NCBI GenBank assembly: GCA_041164265.1
Contig: JBEAPR010000067.1
Span: forward strand, 1-64,000
Reading direction: 5' to 3'
Length of the DNA stretch: 64,000 bases
Origin: CALAZP01 sp041164265
GTDB lineage: Bacteria; Bacteroidota; Bacteroidia; Chitinophagales; Saprospiraceae
Shown here in pieces: positions 1 through 7,187 of this stretch. A model generated the notes under the pieces. It was not told the DNA's origin, did no database searches, and was given only the letters and a program-made list of their open reading frames with translations. Positions within the stretch are counted from its first letter, which is position 1. Every line of letters starts with the position of its first letter. The translations under genes were made by a program, and so were the position numbers.

Positions 1-119
1 ATCAAATAGAAGGCACACTGATGGAGGCAGAGTCAAAGGACGAATCGAAAAACTACACCTCTAGGATGACTGTGATTGATTACAGTGAAACTTCCTGGAC
101 TTTGACTAATTACAAATAA
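1..119 (+). CDS. C-terminal fragment of an unidentified protein
   Basis: An open frame enters from the left edge and stops at TAA 117-119, giving about 38 residues ending DYSETSWTLTNYK. Its stop overlaps the ATG of the next gene (119-121), which suggests an operon with translational coupling to the class V aminotransferase. No domain can be recognised in so short a tail, so no function is proposed. Confidence 0.6.
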   Translation, partial: QIEGTLMEAESKDESKNYTSRMTVIDYSETSWTLTNYK

Positions 120-1246
120 TGAAAGACTTTTTTTCGCATTGTGCCATTTCTCCCCTGACACCTGCAGGACTTCAAGCTGCAAAATATTATTTGGACGATC
201 AAGCAGCCCATGGTATGACCAACTTTATGGGTTACTACTTGGAAAGCCAAGAGGCTTTTAAAAATACTTTTGGCCAACTTTTAAAAACTTCTAAGGAAAA
301 TTTGGCTGCTGTCAAAAACACTTCTGAGGCTATATCTATGATTGCGAATGGTTATCGCTTTAGTCCTGGTGATGAGGTGATTTCTTTTGTTCATGAATAT
401 CCTGCTAACCACTATCCCTGGCGTATTTTAGAACGTAAGGGGGTGCAACTAAAGTTAATTCCGAATACTCCATTTAATCATACTGCAACCCAAGACAAAG
501 TTGGATTTTTCACAGTTGATGATGTTAAAAAACTCATCACTGCTAAAACTAAAATTGTCGCCCTGAGCCATGTACAATTTACCAGCGGGTTTGCGATTGA
601 CCTCGCTGAAATTGGTGCCCTTTGCCAATCTAATAATATAGATTTGATTATCGATGCGGCTCAGAGTATGGGATGCTTGCCCATCTATCCAGACGAATTT
701 GGAATTTCAGCGGTGGCAGCAGCTGGGTGGAAATGGTTAATGGGACCTTTTGGTTCGGGTGTTTTCTATACCAGCCCCTCCCTTCGGGAAAAATTAGACC
801 CTGTGTTGATAGGTGCGGAAACGATGGAACAAGGCTTTGAATACCTCAACCATGAGTGGACACCACATCAAAGCGCCAAAAGATTTGAGTATTCCTCCTC
901 CTCAGTAGCTCTTTCAGCTGGGTTAAGAGAAAGTGTAGAAAGCGTGCATTTTGCCCAACCTTCTATAGAATCGATTAGAGATCAAGTTATTCATTTACAA
1001 AATCACTTTCTCCAACATCTTGAAAACACCCAAATAGTCCCTATTCTTCATGAAGATAGGCACCGATCTGGAATACTGGCTCTTTCAGTTGCTGATCCCA
1101 AGGACCTCGTTCAATATTTAGCAAGCAATCAAATTATATGTACCCCGAGAAACGGGTTTGTAAGAGTAGCCCCATTTGTTCACCATACGAATCAACAAAT
1201 GGAGCATTTGGCTGAGGTCATCAATAATTATAAAGGCCTTGCTTAA
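119..1246 (+). CDS. Class V aminotransferase-fold PLP enzyme
   Basis: A 375-residue cytoplasmic PLP-dependent enzyme of the class V aminotransferase/cysteine desulfurase fold. The features visible are SHVQFTSG near residue 150 (His stacking on PLP), IIDAAQSMG with the PLP-binding Asp at about 179, and AAGWKWLMGPFGSG with the probable Schiff-base Lys at about 205. There is no signal peptide. It lacks the mobile Cys loop expected of IscS/SufS, so a desulfurase role is unlikely. It could be a kynureninase-like or isopenicillin-epimerase-like family member; the substrate is unknown. The start overlaps the stop of the truncated upstream gene, and its 3' end overlaps the convergent HisC-like gene by about 4 bases. 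Confidence 0.85.
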   Translation: MKDFFSHCAISPLTPAGLQAAKYYLDDQAAHGMTNFMGYYLESQEAFKNTFGQLLKTSKENLAAVKNTSEAISMIANGYRFSPGDEVISFVHEYPANHYPWRILERKGVQLKLIPNTPFNHTATQDKVGFFTVDDVKKLITAKTKIVALSHVQFTSGFAIDLAEIGALCQSNNIDLIIDAAQSMGCLPIYPDEFGISAVAAAGWKWLMGPFGSGVFYTSPSLREKLDPVLIGAETMEQGFEYLNHEWTPHQSAKRFEYSSSSVALSAGLRESVESVHFAQPSIESIRDQVIHLQNHFLQHLENTQIVPILHEDRHRSGILALSVADPKDLVQYLASNQIICTPRNGFVRVAPFVHHTNQQMEHLAEVINNYKGLA

Positions 1247-2370
1247 CCCATCAAAATAGTACTGATTACAGAGCAAAATTTTGCAGTTTGGTCTGGAGTC
1301 CCCGTACTAATTCTACACCAATCGTTATATGGGGGAAATGGTCTTCCGACCAGAACACCTAACCGCTCGGCTCGTGACTGTAATTCCTGAATGGGAATGC
1401 CAGATTTGAAAAATACAAAATTACCATGGGTGCGAATGTATTTCAATCCCATTCTATCTAGCGTCTGATAGATTTGCTCTTTGGCTTCTTCATTTAGCGC
1501 TAAACTTTTGTCATAGAATGACTGGTCATCAAGCGCGGCTTCTGCAGCAAACATAGCAGGGATGTTCATGCCGCCCATGGATAAACTTTTTAAGGAGGCG
1601 GCGATATTAGGTTGGGTCACTAAATATCCAATTCGCATACCTGCCAATCCATATACTTTAGAGAAGGTTTTCGCAACGATAACTTTAGCTCCTTCTTTAA
1701 CCAAAGATACTCCTGTAGGGTAATTAGGCTCCCTGATATAATCAATATAGGCTTCATCAATAAAAACCATGGATTTCTTAGAGATTCTTCTACCAAAGTC
1801 CATAAAAGAATCTCCTTCTAATAAAGTTCCCGTTGGATTGTTCGGATTGCAAAGATAAACCAAAGCGGTTTGATCAGTAACAGCCCTCTCCATCCCCGGT
1901 AAATCATGCACCAGCTCATCATTAAGAGGCACATAATTGATTCGAGCTCCAAATTGGGCCGCATAGCTCATTAGCGCCAAAAAAGTTGGGGTCGCAGCGA
2001 CTATTTCACTACCAGCCATGCCATACATCATCCCTGCCATTTTTAATCCTTCTGTGGATCCAGCAGTTAATACGATAGAATCGGTACTAACTCCCTCCTT
2101 TGCTGCAATTTTTTCTAGTAATTGGCCTGGATAAAAGGAGGGATAACGGCAGGCATAATCCATTCCTTCAGCTATCTTTTTCCTGACATAGCCTGAGGGG
2201 CCATAAGGATTTTCGTTAGCACTCAGTCGAATCAAATCAGATGACATATTGGAGGAATGCAACCCATGATTATCGGGAAATGCTTGAAGGACCCCTGTTC
2301 CACTAAGTAAAGCTGCAGATCCTGATAAACCAGCTTTTTTTAACCAACCCCTTCTATTAATTTTAGTCAT
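1243..2370 (-). CDS. Exported HisC-like class I/II aminotransferase
   Basis: A 375-residue fold-type I PLP aminotransferase resembling histidinol-phosphate aminotransferase. NPNNPTG (about 176-182), FIDEAYID (Asp about 205) and AKTFSKVYGLAG (Lys about 238) are the cofactor-binding motifs; RIGYL follows. Unlike true HisC it begins with a Tat-type leader: NRRGWLKK followed by a hydrophobic stretch ending around residue 30. It is therefore predicted to be folded with PLP in the cytoplasm and then exported. It is the last gene of a minus-strand cluster, 12 bases after the Hyi-like gene. No histidine biosynthesis genes are nearby, so a role in periplasmic amino-compound metabolism is inferred; the substrate is unknown. 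Confidence 0.85.
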   Translation of the reverse strand: MTKINRRGWLKKAGLSGSAALLSGTGVLQAFPDNHGLHSSNMSSDLIRLSANENPYGPSGYVRKKIAEGMDYACRYPSFYPGQLLEKIAAKEGVSTDSIVLTAGSTEGLKMAGMMYGMAGSEIVAATPTFLALMSYAAQFGARINYVPLNDELVHDLPGMERAVTDQTALVYLCNPNNPTGTLLEGDSFMDFGRRISKKSMVFIDEAYIDYIREPNYPTGVSLVKEGAKVIVAKTFSKVYGLAGMRIGYLVTQPNIAASLKSLSMGGMNIPAMFAAEAALDDQSFYDKSLALNEEAKEQIYQTLDRMGLKYIRTHGNFVFFKSGIPIQELQSRAERLGVLVGRPFPPYNDWCRISTGTPDQTAKFCSVISTILMG

Positions 2371-2382
2371 AATACTTTCATT

Positions 2383-3300
2383 TTAAGGTAAATCTACAGA
2401 TCTATAGGCTGCTAATAAGGCCATTTCTCCTTCTTTGCCCGGTTGGGCATTTCCGTGCTCCATTCCTAAGATACCATCAAAACCTCTCTCATTAATCACC
2501 TTGAATACATTTTTGTAATTGATTTCTCCCGTGGTGGGTTCTTTCCTCCCTGGATTGTCTCCAATTTGGAAGTAACCTATTTCATCCCAAGACTTTTCAA
2601 TATTAGGAATCAAATTTCCTTCCTGAATCTGCTGATGGTAGATGTCAAATAGGATTTTACAAGATGGGCTGCCTACGGATTGACATATCTCAAATGCTTG
2701 ACTGGATTTGGTTAAAAATAATCCCGGATGATCTCTAAAATTCAATGGTTCTAAAACCATAACTATACCATGCGGCTCTAACAAACCAGAAGCTTGTTTG
2801 AGGGTCTCAATAACGTGAGCTGTCTGGTATCCCATATCCTGTCTCAAGTCCAAATGCCCAGGTACCACTGTCATCCATTTGGCATTAACACGCTTGGCCA
2901 CCTCTATGGAGCTTTTAATATCTTCGAGAAATTTAGCTCTTAATTCCAAATCCCCACTGGCTAAATCCGCCTTCTGCCAAGAAATAGAATGGGCAACGAA
3001 AACTCCCATTCGCAATCCTCTTTTCGCCATAGTTGCTGCCATTTGTTCTTGCAGCTCAACTGGACGGCCTTTCATTCCATTATCTTCGAATGCTGAAAAG
3101 CCCATATCGGCCATGAAATTTAATTGATCAATAGGGTCTTTGCCCGCTAAGTTGGTAAACATGCCCAAGTGAGGTGCAAAGGCGAGTTTGAATTTTTCCT
3201 CTACAACATTCATTTTCGAGGTAGAGCTTACATTAGCCAATCCTGTGCCCATTGCAGCCATTGAGAGTGCGCTAGAGCTGATAAATTTTCTTCTTTTCAT
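2383..3300 (-). CDS. Exported hydroxypyruvate isomerase-like TIM-barrel protein
   Basis: A 305-residue AP-endonuclease-2-type TIM barrel of the sugar phosphate isomerase/epimerase superfamily, most like hydroxypyruvate isomerase (Hyi/OtnI). Metal-site elements visible are VLEPLNFRD (Glu), KILFDIYHQQI (Asp/His), IGYFQIGDNPGR (Gln) and ILGMEHGN (Glu). The N-terminus MKRRKFISSS plus a hydrophobic stretch looks like a Tat leader, common for such barrels in Bacteroidota. It sits 2 bases from apbE and 12 bases from the HisC-like gene, so it is in one operon. The exact substrate (hydroxypyruvate, a keto-sugar or an inositol derivative) cannot be decided. Confidence 0.85.
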   Translation of the reverse strand: MKRRKFISSSALSMAAMGTGLANVSSTSKMNVVEEKFKLAFAPHLGMFTNLAGKDPIDQLNFMADMGFSAFEDNGMKGRPVELQEQMAATMAKRGLRMGVFVAHSISWQKADLASGDLELRAKFLEDIKSSIEVAKRVNAKWMTVVPGHLDLRQDMGYQTAHVIETLKQASGLLEPHGIVMVLEPLNFRDHPGLFLTKSSQAFEICQSVGSPSCKILFDIYHQQIQEGNLIPNIEKSWDEIGYFQIGDNPGRKEPTTGEINYKNVFKVINERGFDGILGMEHGNAQPGKEGEMALLAAYRSVDLP

Positions 3301-3302
3301 AA

Positions 3303-4271
3303 TCAGGGTATTTTTTGATGATGATTAAATGTTTTGTATGTGACCTTGGGAAATTTTTCAGTGATCATGAGCTCCCCTTCAATTGGAGTTAAAATACTCA
3401 GAGTAGAGGCTAGACCATCAGCTAAGGCTGCTGAAGGTGCTTGAACACTTAATACTTGATGATGAGTTATTCCATAACCCGTTCTGGGATCAATGATATG
3501 AGAATAGTGAATTCCCTCATGGAGAAGGTATCTATAGGTACTTCCAGAGGTCGCAATTGCAGTATTAACTAGATTCACCTCCTTAATTTCTTGATAGCCT
3601 CCTTCAATACCAATATGCCAACTGTGTAGAGTAGGAGGAGCATCTCCAATTAATAAATCTCCACCAGCATCTATAAGGTAAGCATAAATTCCATAAGATT
3701 CTAAAATCATGGCTAATCGGTCAGCTGTGTAGCCCTTTGCTATTCCACCAAAATCGAACTTTATAGAATCGGCTAAAAATACAATAGAGTGGTCCTCTTG
3801 ATGTAATAATATCCGGTTAAAACCAACCTGTTCTTTGGCTTTTAATACCTTATTTTTTTCTGGAAATATTCCCGATTTCTGCGCTTCCCTCCACAATTTA
3901 GATAAAGGTCCTATAGTTGGGTCAAAGACCCCATTTGATTGTTGGTATAATTCATTGCTTAACCATAAAACCTCAAATAATTCAGTAGGGATAACCTTCC
4001 GTTGGTTTAAAGTTAATTGAGCACTTAAAAGATTAATATAACTATCAGATCGATAATCGCTGAATAATTGCTCTAACCTTTCTAATTCCATAAATGAGGC
4101 CATAGAGGCTTCGTTCGCTTGTCTTTCCTCAATCGCATAGAACGTGAGCGTAAAGAGGGTACCCATTCCCGGTTTGGAAAAGGTAAACTTTGACCACTCT
4201 TGACAACTTAAAGAAGAATGGGAAAGTAAAAAGGGTAAAAATACCCAAATGGATACCCTCCTAATTATCAT
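3303..4271 (-). CDS. apbE: FAD:protein FMN transferase (ApbE)
   Basis: A 322-residue ApbE-family flavin transferase, which attaches FMN to a Thr/Ser of target proteins at the outer face of the inner membrane. The family motifs are clear: KFDFGGIAKGYTADRL, LIDAGGDLLIG, and a His-rich HIIDPRTGYG segment. The N-terminus is a Sec signal, possibly a lipoprotein signal since it ends LSCQE. It is embedded between the Gfo/Idh/MocA and Hyi-like genes with 2-base spacings. No NqrB/NqrC or RnfG target is in the window. Its position suggests it may flavinylate a periplasmic redox partner of this operon (inference), or it may simply serve targets elsewhere. Confidence 0.92.
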   Translation of the reverse strand: MIIRRVSIWVFLPFLLSHSSLSCQEWSKFTFSKPGMGTLFTLTFYAIEERQANEASMASFMELERLEQLFSDYRSDSYINLLSAQLTLNQRKVIPTELFEVLWLSNELYQQSNGVFDPTIGPLSKLWREAQKSGIFPEKNKVLKAKEQVGFNRILLHQEDHSIVFLADSIKFDFGGIAKGYTADRLAMILESYGIYAYLIDAGGDLLIGDAPPTLHSWHIGIEGGYQEIKEVNLVNTAIATSGSTYRYLLHEGIHYSHIIDPRTGYGITHHQVLSVQAPSAALADGLASTLSILTPIEGELMITEKFPKVTYKTFNHHQKIP

Positions 4272-4273
4272 AG

Positions 4274-5596
4274 CTATATGACCTTAGTTTCACCAGGTAT
4301 AGCAACTGGATAATAACCATCCTCATTAGGCAGTATAGATGGATTGGCATCCCATGCTAAAGTTGCTGGACTTAAATCAATATTGGAATTAATGGCATCA
4401 TCCCATTTGATGAGTTGGCCGGAATAAGTTGCCATTCGGCCCAAAATGGAAGTCATGGTACTATTAGCGGCATTGGTAGCGTCCTCAAATTTATATTCAC
4501 CTTTAACTACCGCATCAAAAAGCAAATTATGCTCTACCTGATAGGGATTGGGATTTTCTCCTTTGTATTCATAAAGCGTATGCCCACTTTTAGTTAAAAT
4601 AAGTCCTGGTTTAGGTGCTGAACCTGTGCTACCTTGAAAGGCCTCGGTGACTCTTGAATCAGTTCCCGGCATATGCCTACATTGGCTAAACATTCTAGAT
4701 CCATCTGCATATTCAAATTCAACAATGTGATGGTCAAAAATCTCACCGTGTTCTTTTCCTGTTCTAACTAATCTACCTCCTGTACCATAAGCTGCAATTG
4801 GATACGCTTGTTTGACCCAGTTGCCTACATCGAGATTGTGAATGTGCTGTTCCGTAATATGATCTCCGCATAGCCAGTTAAAATAGTACCAGTTGCGCAT
4901 TTGGTACTCCATTTCAGTCATTCCTGGTTGGCGTTCCCTTACCCAAACCCCTCCTGAATTCCAATAAACTCTTGAGGTGTGAATATCTCCGATAGCCCCC
5001 TCTTGTAATAATTCAACCCAGGTTAAATATTGTTCTTCATAATGTCTTTGTAGCCCTACAACTACATTGAGTTTTTTATTCTTAGCTTCTTGAGCAGCAG
5101 CTAAAACTCTTCTTACCCCAGGAGCATCTACTGCTACTGGCTTTTCCATAAAAATATGTTTATCTGCTTTTACTGCAGCTTCAAAATGGGTAGGCCTGAA
5201 ACCTGGAGGAGTAGCTATGACCACTACATCGCATAGAGCGATTACTTGTTTATAAGCATCAAAACCGGCAAATTGTCTTTCAGGAGTGACCTTGATACGG
5301 TCATTGGGTAATTCTGAATCTGCAATAGCATTTTTAATGTTTTCAAGGCTTTTTTCAATATTATCAGCAAAAGCATCGGCCATTGCTACTAATTGAACAT
5401 TTTGACCACTTAAAAGGGCTTGAACTGCGGCACCTGTTCCTCTGCCTCCACATCCAATTAATCCAATTTTAATGGCGTCATCCATTTGATTAAACCCTTT
5501 GGCACCTGCTAAAGAAGGAGCCATAATTATAGACCCAGCTGCAAGTCCTGAAGCTTTTACAAATGCTCTACGTTTCATTGTTTTTCTAGTTTCCAT
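4274..5596 (-). CDS. Tat-exported Gfo/Idh/MocA family oxidoreductase
   Basis: A 440-residue NAD(P)-dependent sugar/inositol oxidoreductase-fold protein. After a Tat leader (MKRRAFVKAS followed by a hydrophobic stretch) come the Rossmann motif IGLIGCGGRGTG, the family EKP motif in IFMEKPVAVD, and a C-terminal domain with HITEQHIHNLDVGNW carrying the likely catalytic His. The Tat route fits because the nucleotide cofactor must be bound before export. Either of two ATGs could be used (METRKT or MKRRAF); the second gives a more typical Tat leader. It is 11 bases after the SUMF1-like gene. Some family members are GH109-like NAD-dependent glycosidases, so hydrolase activity is an alternative. Confidence 0.88.
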   Translation of the reverse strand: METRKTMKRRAFVKASGLAAGSIIMAPSLAGAKGFNQMDDAIKIGLIGCGGRGTGAAVQALLSGQNVQLVAMADAFADNIEKSLENIKNAIADSELPNDRIKVTPERQFAGFDAYKQVIALCDVVVIATPPGFRPTHFEAAVKADKHIFMEKPVAVDAPGVRRVLAAAQEAKNKKLNVVVGLQRHYEEQYLTWVELLQEGAIGDIHTSRVYWNSGGVWVRERQPGMTEMEYQMRNWYYFNWLCGDHITEQHIHNLDVGNWVKQAYPIAAYGTGGRLVRTGKEHGEIFDHHIVEFEYADGSRMFSQCRHMPGTDSRVTEAFQGSTGSAPKPGLILTKSGHTLYEYKGENPNPYQVEHNLLFDAVVKGEYKFEDATNAANSTMTSILGRMATYSGQLIKWDDAINSNIDLSPATLAWDANPSILPNEDGYYPVAIPGETKVI

Positions 5597-5607
5597 TTTG
5601 TTATATT

Positions 5608-6510
5608 TTAGTTCTTCAATGCTTTTTCAAAAAATGTTGCTACCGATTGGGCATCAGGCTGAACAATTGGACGAACCAATCTGAAACCCACAAATGGAGC
5701 ATCGGTATTCCACCATTTGCTTTTTGGAATCTGTGGATCTCTTTTTTGCCACTGAGCAGTAGAAGCTATTTTGGTTTGACAATTACAGTCTGTTTTTGAC
5801 GATTGGTAATTACTGCCCATTACTGACGTTGGATGCTTTTTCAAAGGCCATAGAATACCTTTTTCCCCTTTTGATTCTAATTCCAAATAATAATCTTCTG
5901 AATACCCATCCATGGTCCACTCACTAACATTGCCAATTAAGTCATAAACTCCCCATTGATTGGGTTTTTTGGTTCCAGTAGTATGGTATTTTTCATCGCT
6001 GCTTTCGTCAAACCAAGCAAATTCATCTGGCGATACTTCAGAATAAGAGGGGGGTAATTTTTGTCCACTTCCCTCGCTACAAACATATTGCCATTCTGCT
6101 TCGGTGGGTAGTCGGAAAAAAACGCCAGTTTTCTTATACAGCCATTGACAATAGGCCAGAGCAGCCCTTCTGGTCATACTCACTGCCGGAAATCCCCCTT
6201 CTTTCCCCATCCCGTAACTAAAATCTATATATTGAGGAGTGGGTCGTGAGATGGCGTCTAATTTATAGGGTAGGGTGGGATGTGTTGAAATTTCAGTATC
6301 TAATTGTTTCTCTTGAAATAAGGCAAATTCGTCCCAGGTAACCTCACGAACTCCCATCCAAAACTCAGGTATTTCAGCGCCTGAAATTTTTCCCGAAGGG
6401 ATGGATACCATCTCGAATGAAATATCAGATCCGGGAATTTGAATATGGGTAACTTTTTGAGCTAGGGCATAATTGGCCGTTAAAACTACAAGTGCAGCTA
6501 ATCTTATCAT
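5608..6510 (-). CDS. Secreted SUMF1/FGE-fold protein
   Basis: A 300-residue protein with a Sec signal (about residues 1-17) and a formylglycine-generating-enzyme (SUMF1) fold: MGVREVTWDEF, RLPTEAEWQYV, GNVSEWTMDGY and VGFRLVRP. The C-terminal cysteines that carry copper and catalysis in true FGE are absent (the end reads APFVGFRLVRP), so it should not activate sulfatases. It is more like the structural FGE-fold proteins GldJ/GldK or an accessory subunit. It is the first gene of the minus-strand operon running down to 1243. A terminator just upstream (6597-6619) separates it from the TonB-receptor unit. Confidence 0.8.
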   Translation of the reverse strand: MIRLAALVVLTANYALAQKVTHIQIPGSDISFEMVSIPSGKISGAEIPEFWMGVREVTWDEFALFQEKQLDTEISTHPTLPYKLDAISRPTPQYIDFSYGMGKEGGFPAVSMTRRAALAYCQWLYKKTGVFFRLPTEAEWQYVCSEGSGQKLPPSYSEVSPDEFAWFDESSDEKYHTTGTKKPNQWGVYDLIGNVSEWTMDGYSEDYYLELESKGEKGILWPLKKHPTSVMGSNYQSSKTDCNCQTKIASTAQWQKRDPQIPKSKWWNTDAPFVGFRLVRPIVQPDAQSVATFFEKALKN

Positions 6511-6596
6511 GGTTTTTTAAAAAAAGTTGGTGGTTTGTTTCGTTCAAATATAGTAAATCAAAATTTTTAAATGAATGGAATAGTATAAAGATAAAA

Positions 6597-6619
6597 AAAG
6601 AGGCCCCAAGGACCTCTTT
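6597..6619 (-). terminator. Rho-independent terminator of the TonB receptor/lipoprotein unit
   Basis: Read on the minus strand, AAAGAGG and CCTCTTT form a stem, extended by a G-T pair and two G-C pairs, followed directly by a run of seven T (positions 6599 down to 6593). It lies 25-47 bases after the lipoprotein stop, before the SUMF1-like operon begins. Confidence 0.8.
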
Positions 6620-6643
6620 AAATGTTTCATTTTTTACTGATAA

Positions 6644-7186
6644 TTATTCAATAACAACTTGGAAGGTCACCTCCACATCAGTTTCACCGGTACTACATGG
6701 TATTGAATTGTCCTTATCCGGTAGATGTTTTAGGCTAATGGTTAAAGTTCCATTACCTGGTTGGAGAGTGGTCAAAACTGCTTCTAGTCCTAGAGGTAGG
6801 CCGTTTTCGTCATCATCTGATATTGTTATCGAACTTATGTTTCCAGAAAAATCAAAACAAACTAGATGTTCTGCTGATTCTTCTGCTACCTCAAGAGTGA
6901 TATCTTCTAAATCCATTGGGTCAGAGGCATCTAAAAATTGAATACTCAAAGCATAAGTAGCTAAGGAAGCAAGTGTAATTTCATCGAGTGAAGGAGCATT
7001 TCCGCCCGGCCCATCTGGATCGGAAAAGGAAAAAGTCTGAATATTACCCAATTCATCGGTAAATGTCATAACCACATCGGTAATCAATTCTTCTTCATTG
7101 TCCATAGTCTGATCTTGGTCTTTTTCACAGTAAACCAAAATCAAGGGTAGAACTAAAAACCAAGTTAATTTCCATATATTTTTCAT
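6644..7186 (-). CDS. Small acidic lipoprotein paired with a TonB receptor
   Basis: A 180-residue lipoprotein with a lipobox ending at Cys20 (PLILVYCEK). The mature part is rich in Asp, Glu and Thr and looks all-beta, including EEELITDVVMTFTDE and a conserved-looking C-terminus GETDVEVTFQVVIE. This matches, from memory, a family often labelled 'type 1 periplasmic binding fold' in Bacteroidota and usually found beside TonB-dependent receptors. Its start is 1 base after the receptor stop, so the two are co-transcribed. A role as a surface or periplasmic ligand-binding partner of the receptor is inferred; the ligand is unknown, with metals plausible from the neighbourhood. Confidence 0.75.
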   Translation of the reverse strand: MKNIWKLTWFLVLPLILVYCEKDQDQTMDNEEELITDVVMTFTDELGNIQTFSFSDPDGPGGNAPSLDEITLASLATYALSIQFLDASDPMDLEDITLEVAEESAEHLVCFDFSGNISSITISDDDENGLPLGLEAVLTTLQPGNGTLTISLKHLPDKDNSIPCSTGETDVEVTFQVVIE

Positions 7187-7187
7187 A

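Noticed and set aside
119..1246. IscS/SufS cysteine desulfurase
   Set aside because: The fold is shared, but the conserved catalytic Cys loop near the C-terminus is not seen and no isc/suf genes are adjacent.
1243..2370. Histidine biosynthesis gene hisC
   Set aside because: It has a Tat leader and no other his genes nearby; only the fold and PLP motifs are shared.
5608..6510. Sulfatase-activating formylglycine-generating enzyme
   Set aside because: The catalytic cysteine region is missing and no sulfatase gene is in the window.
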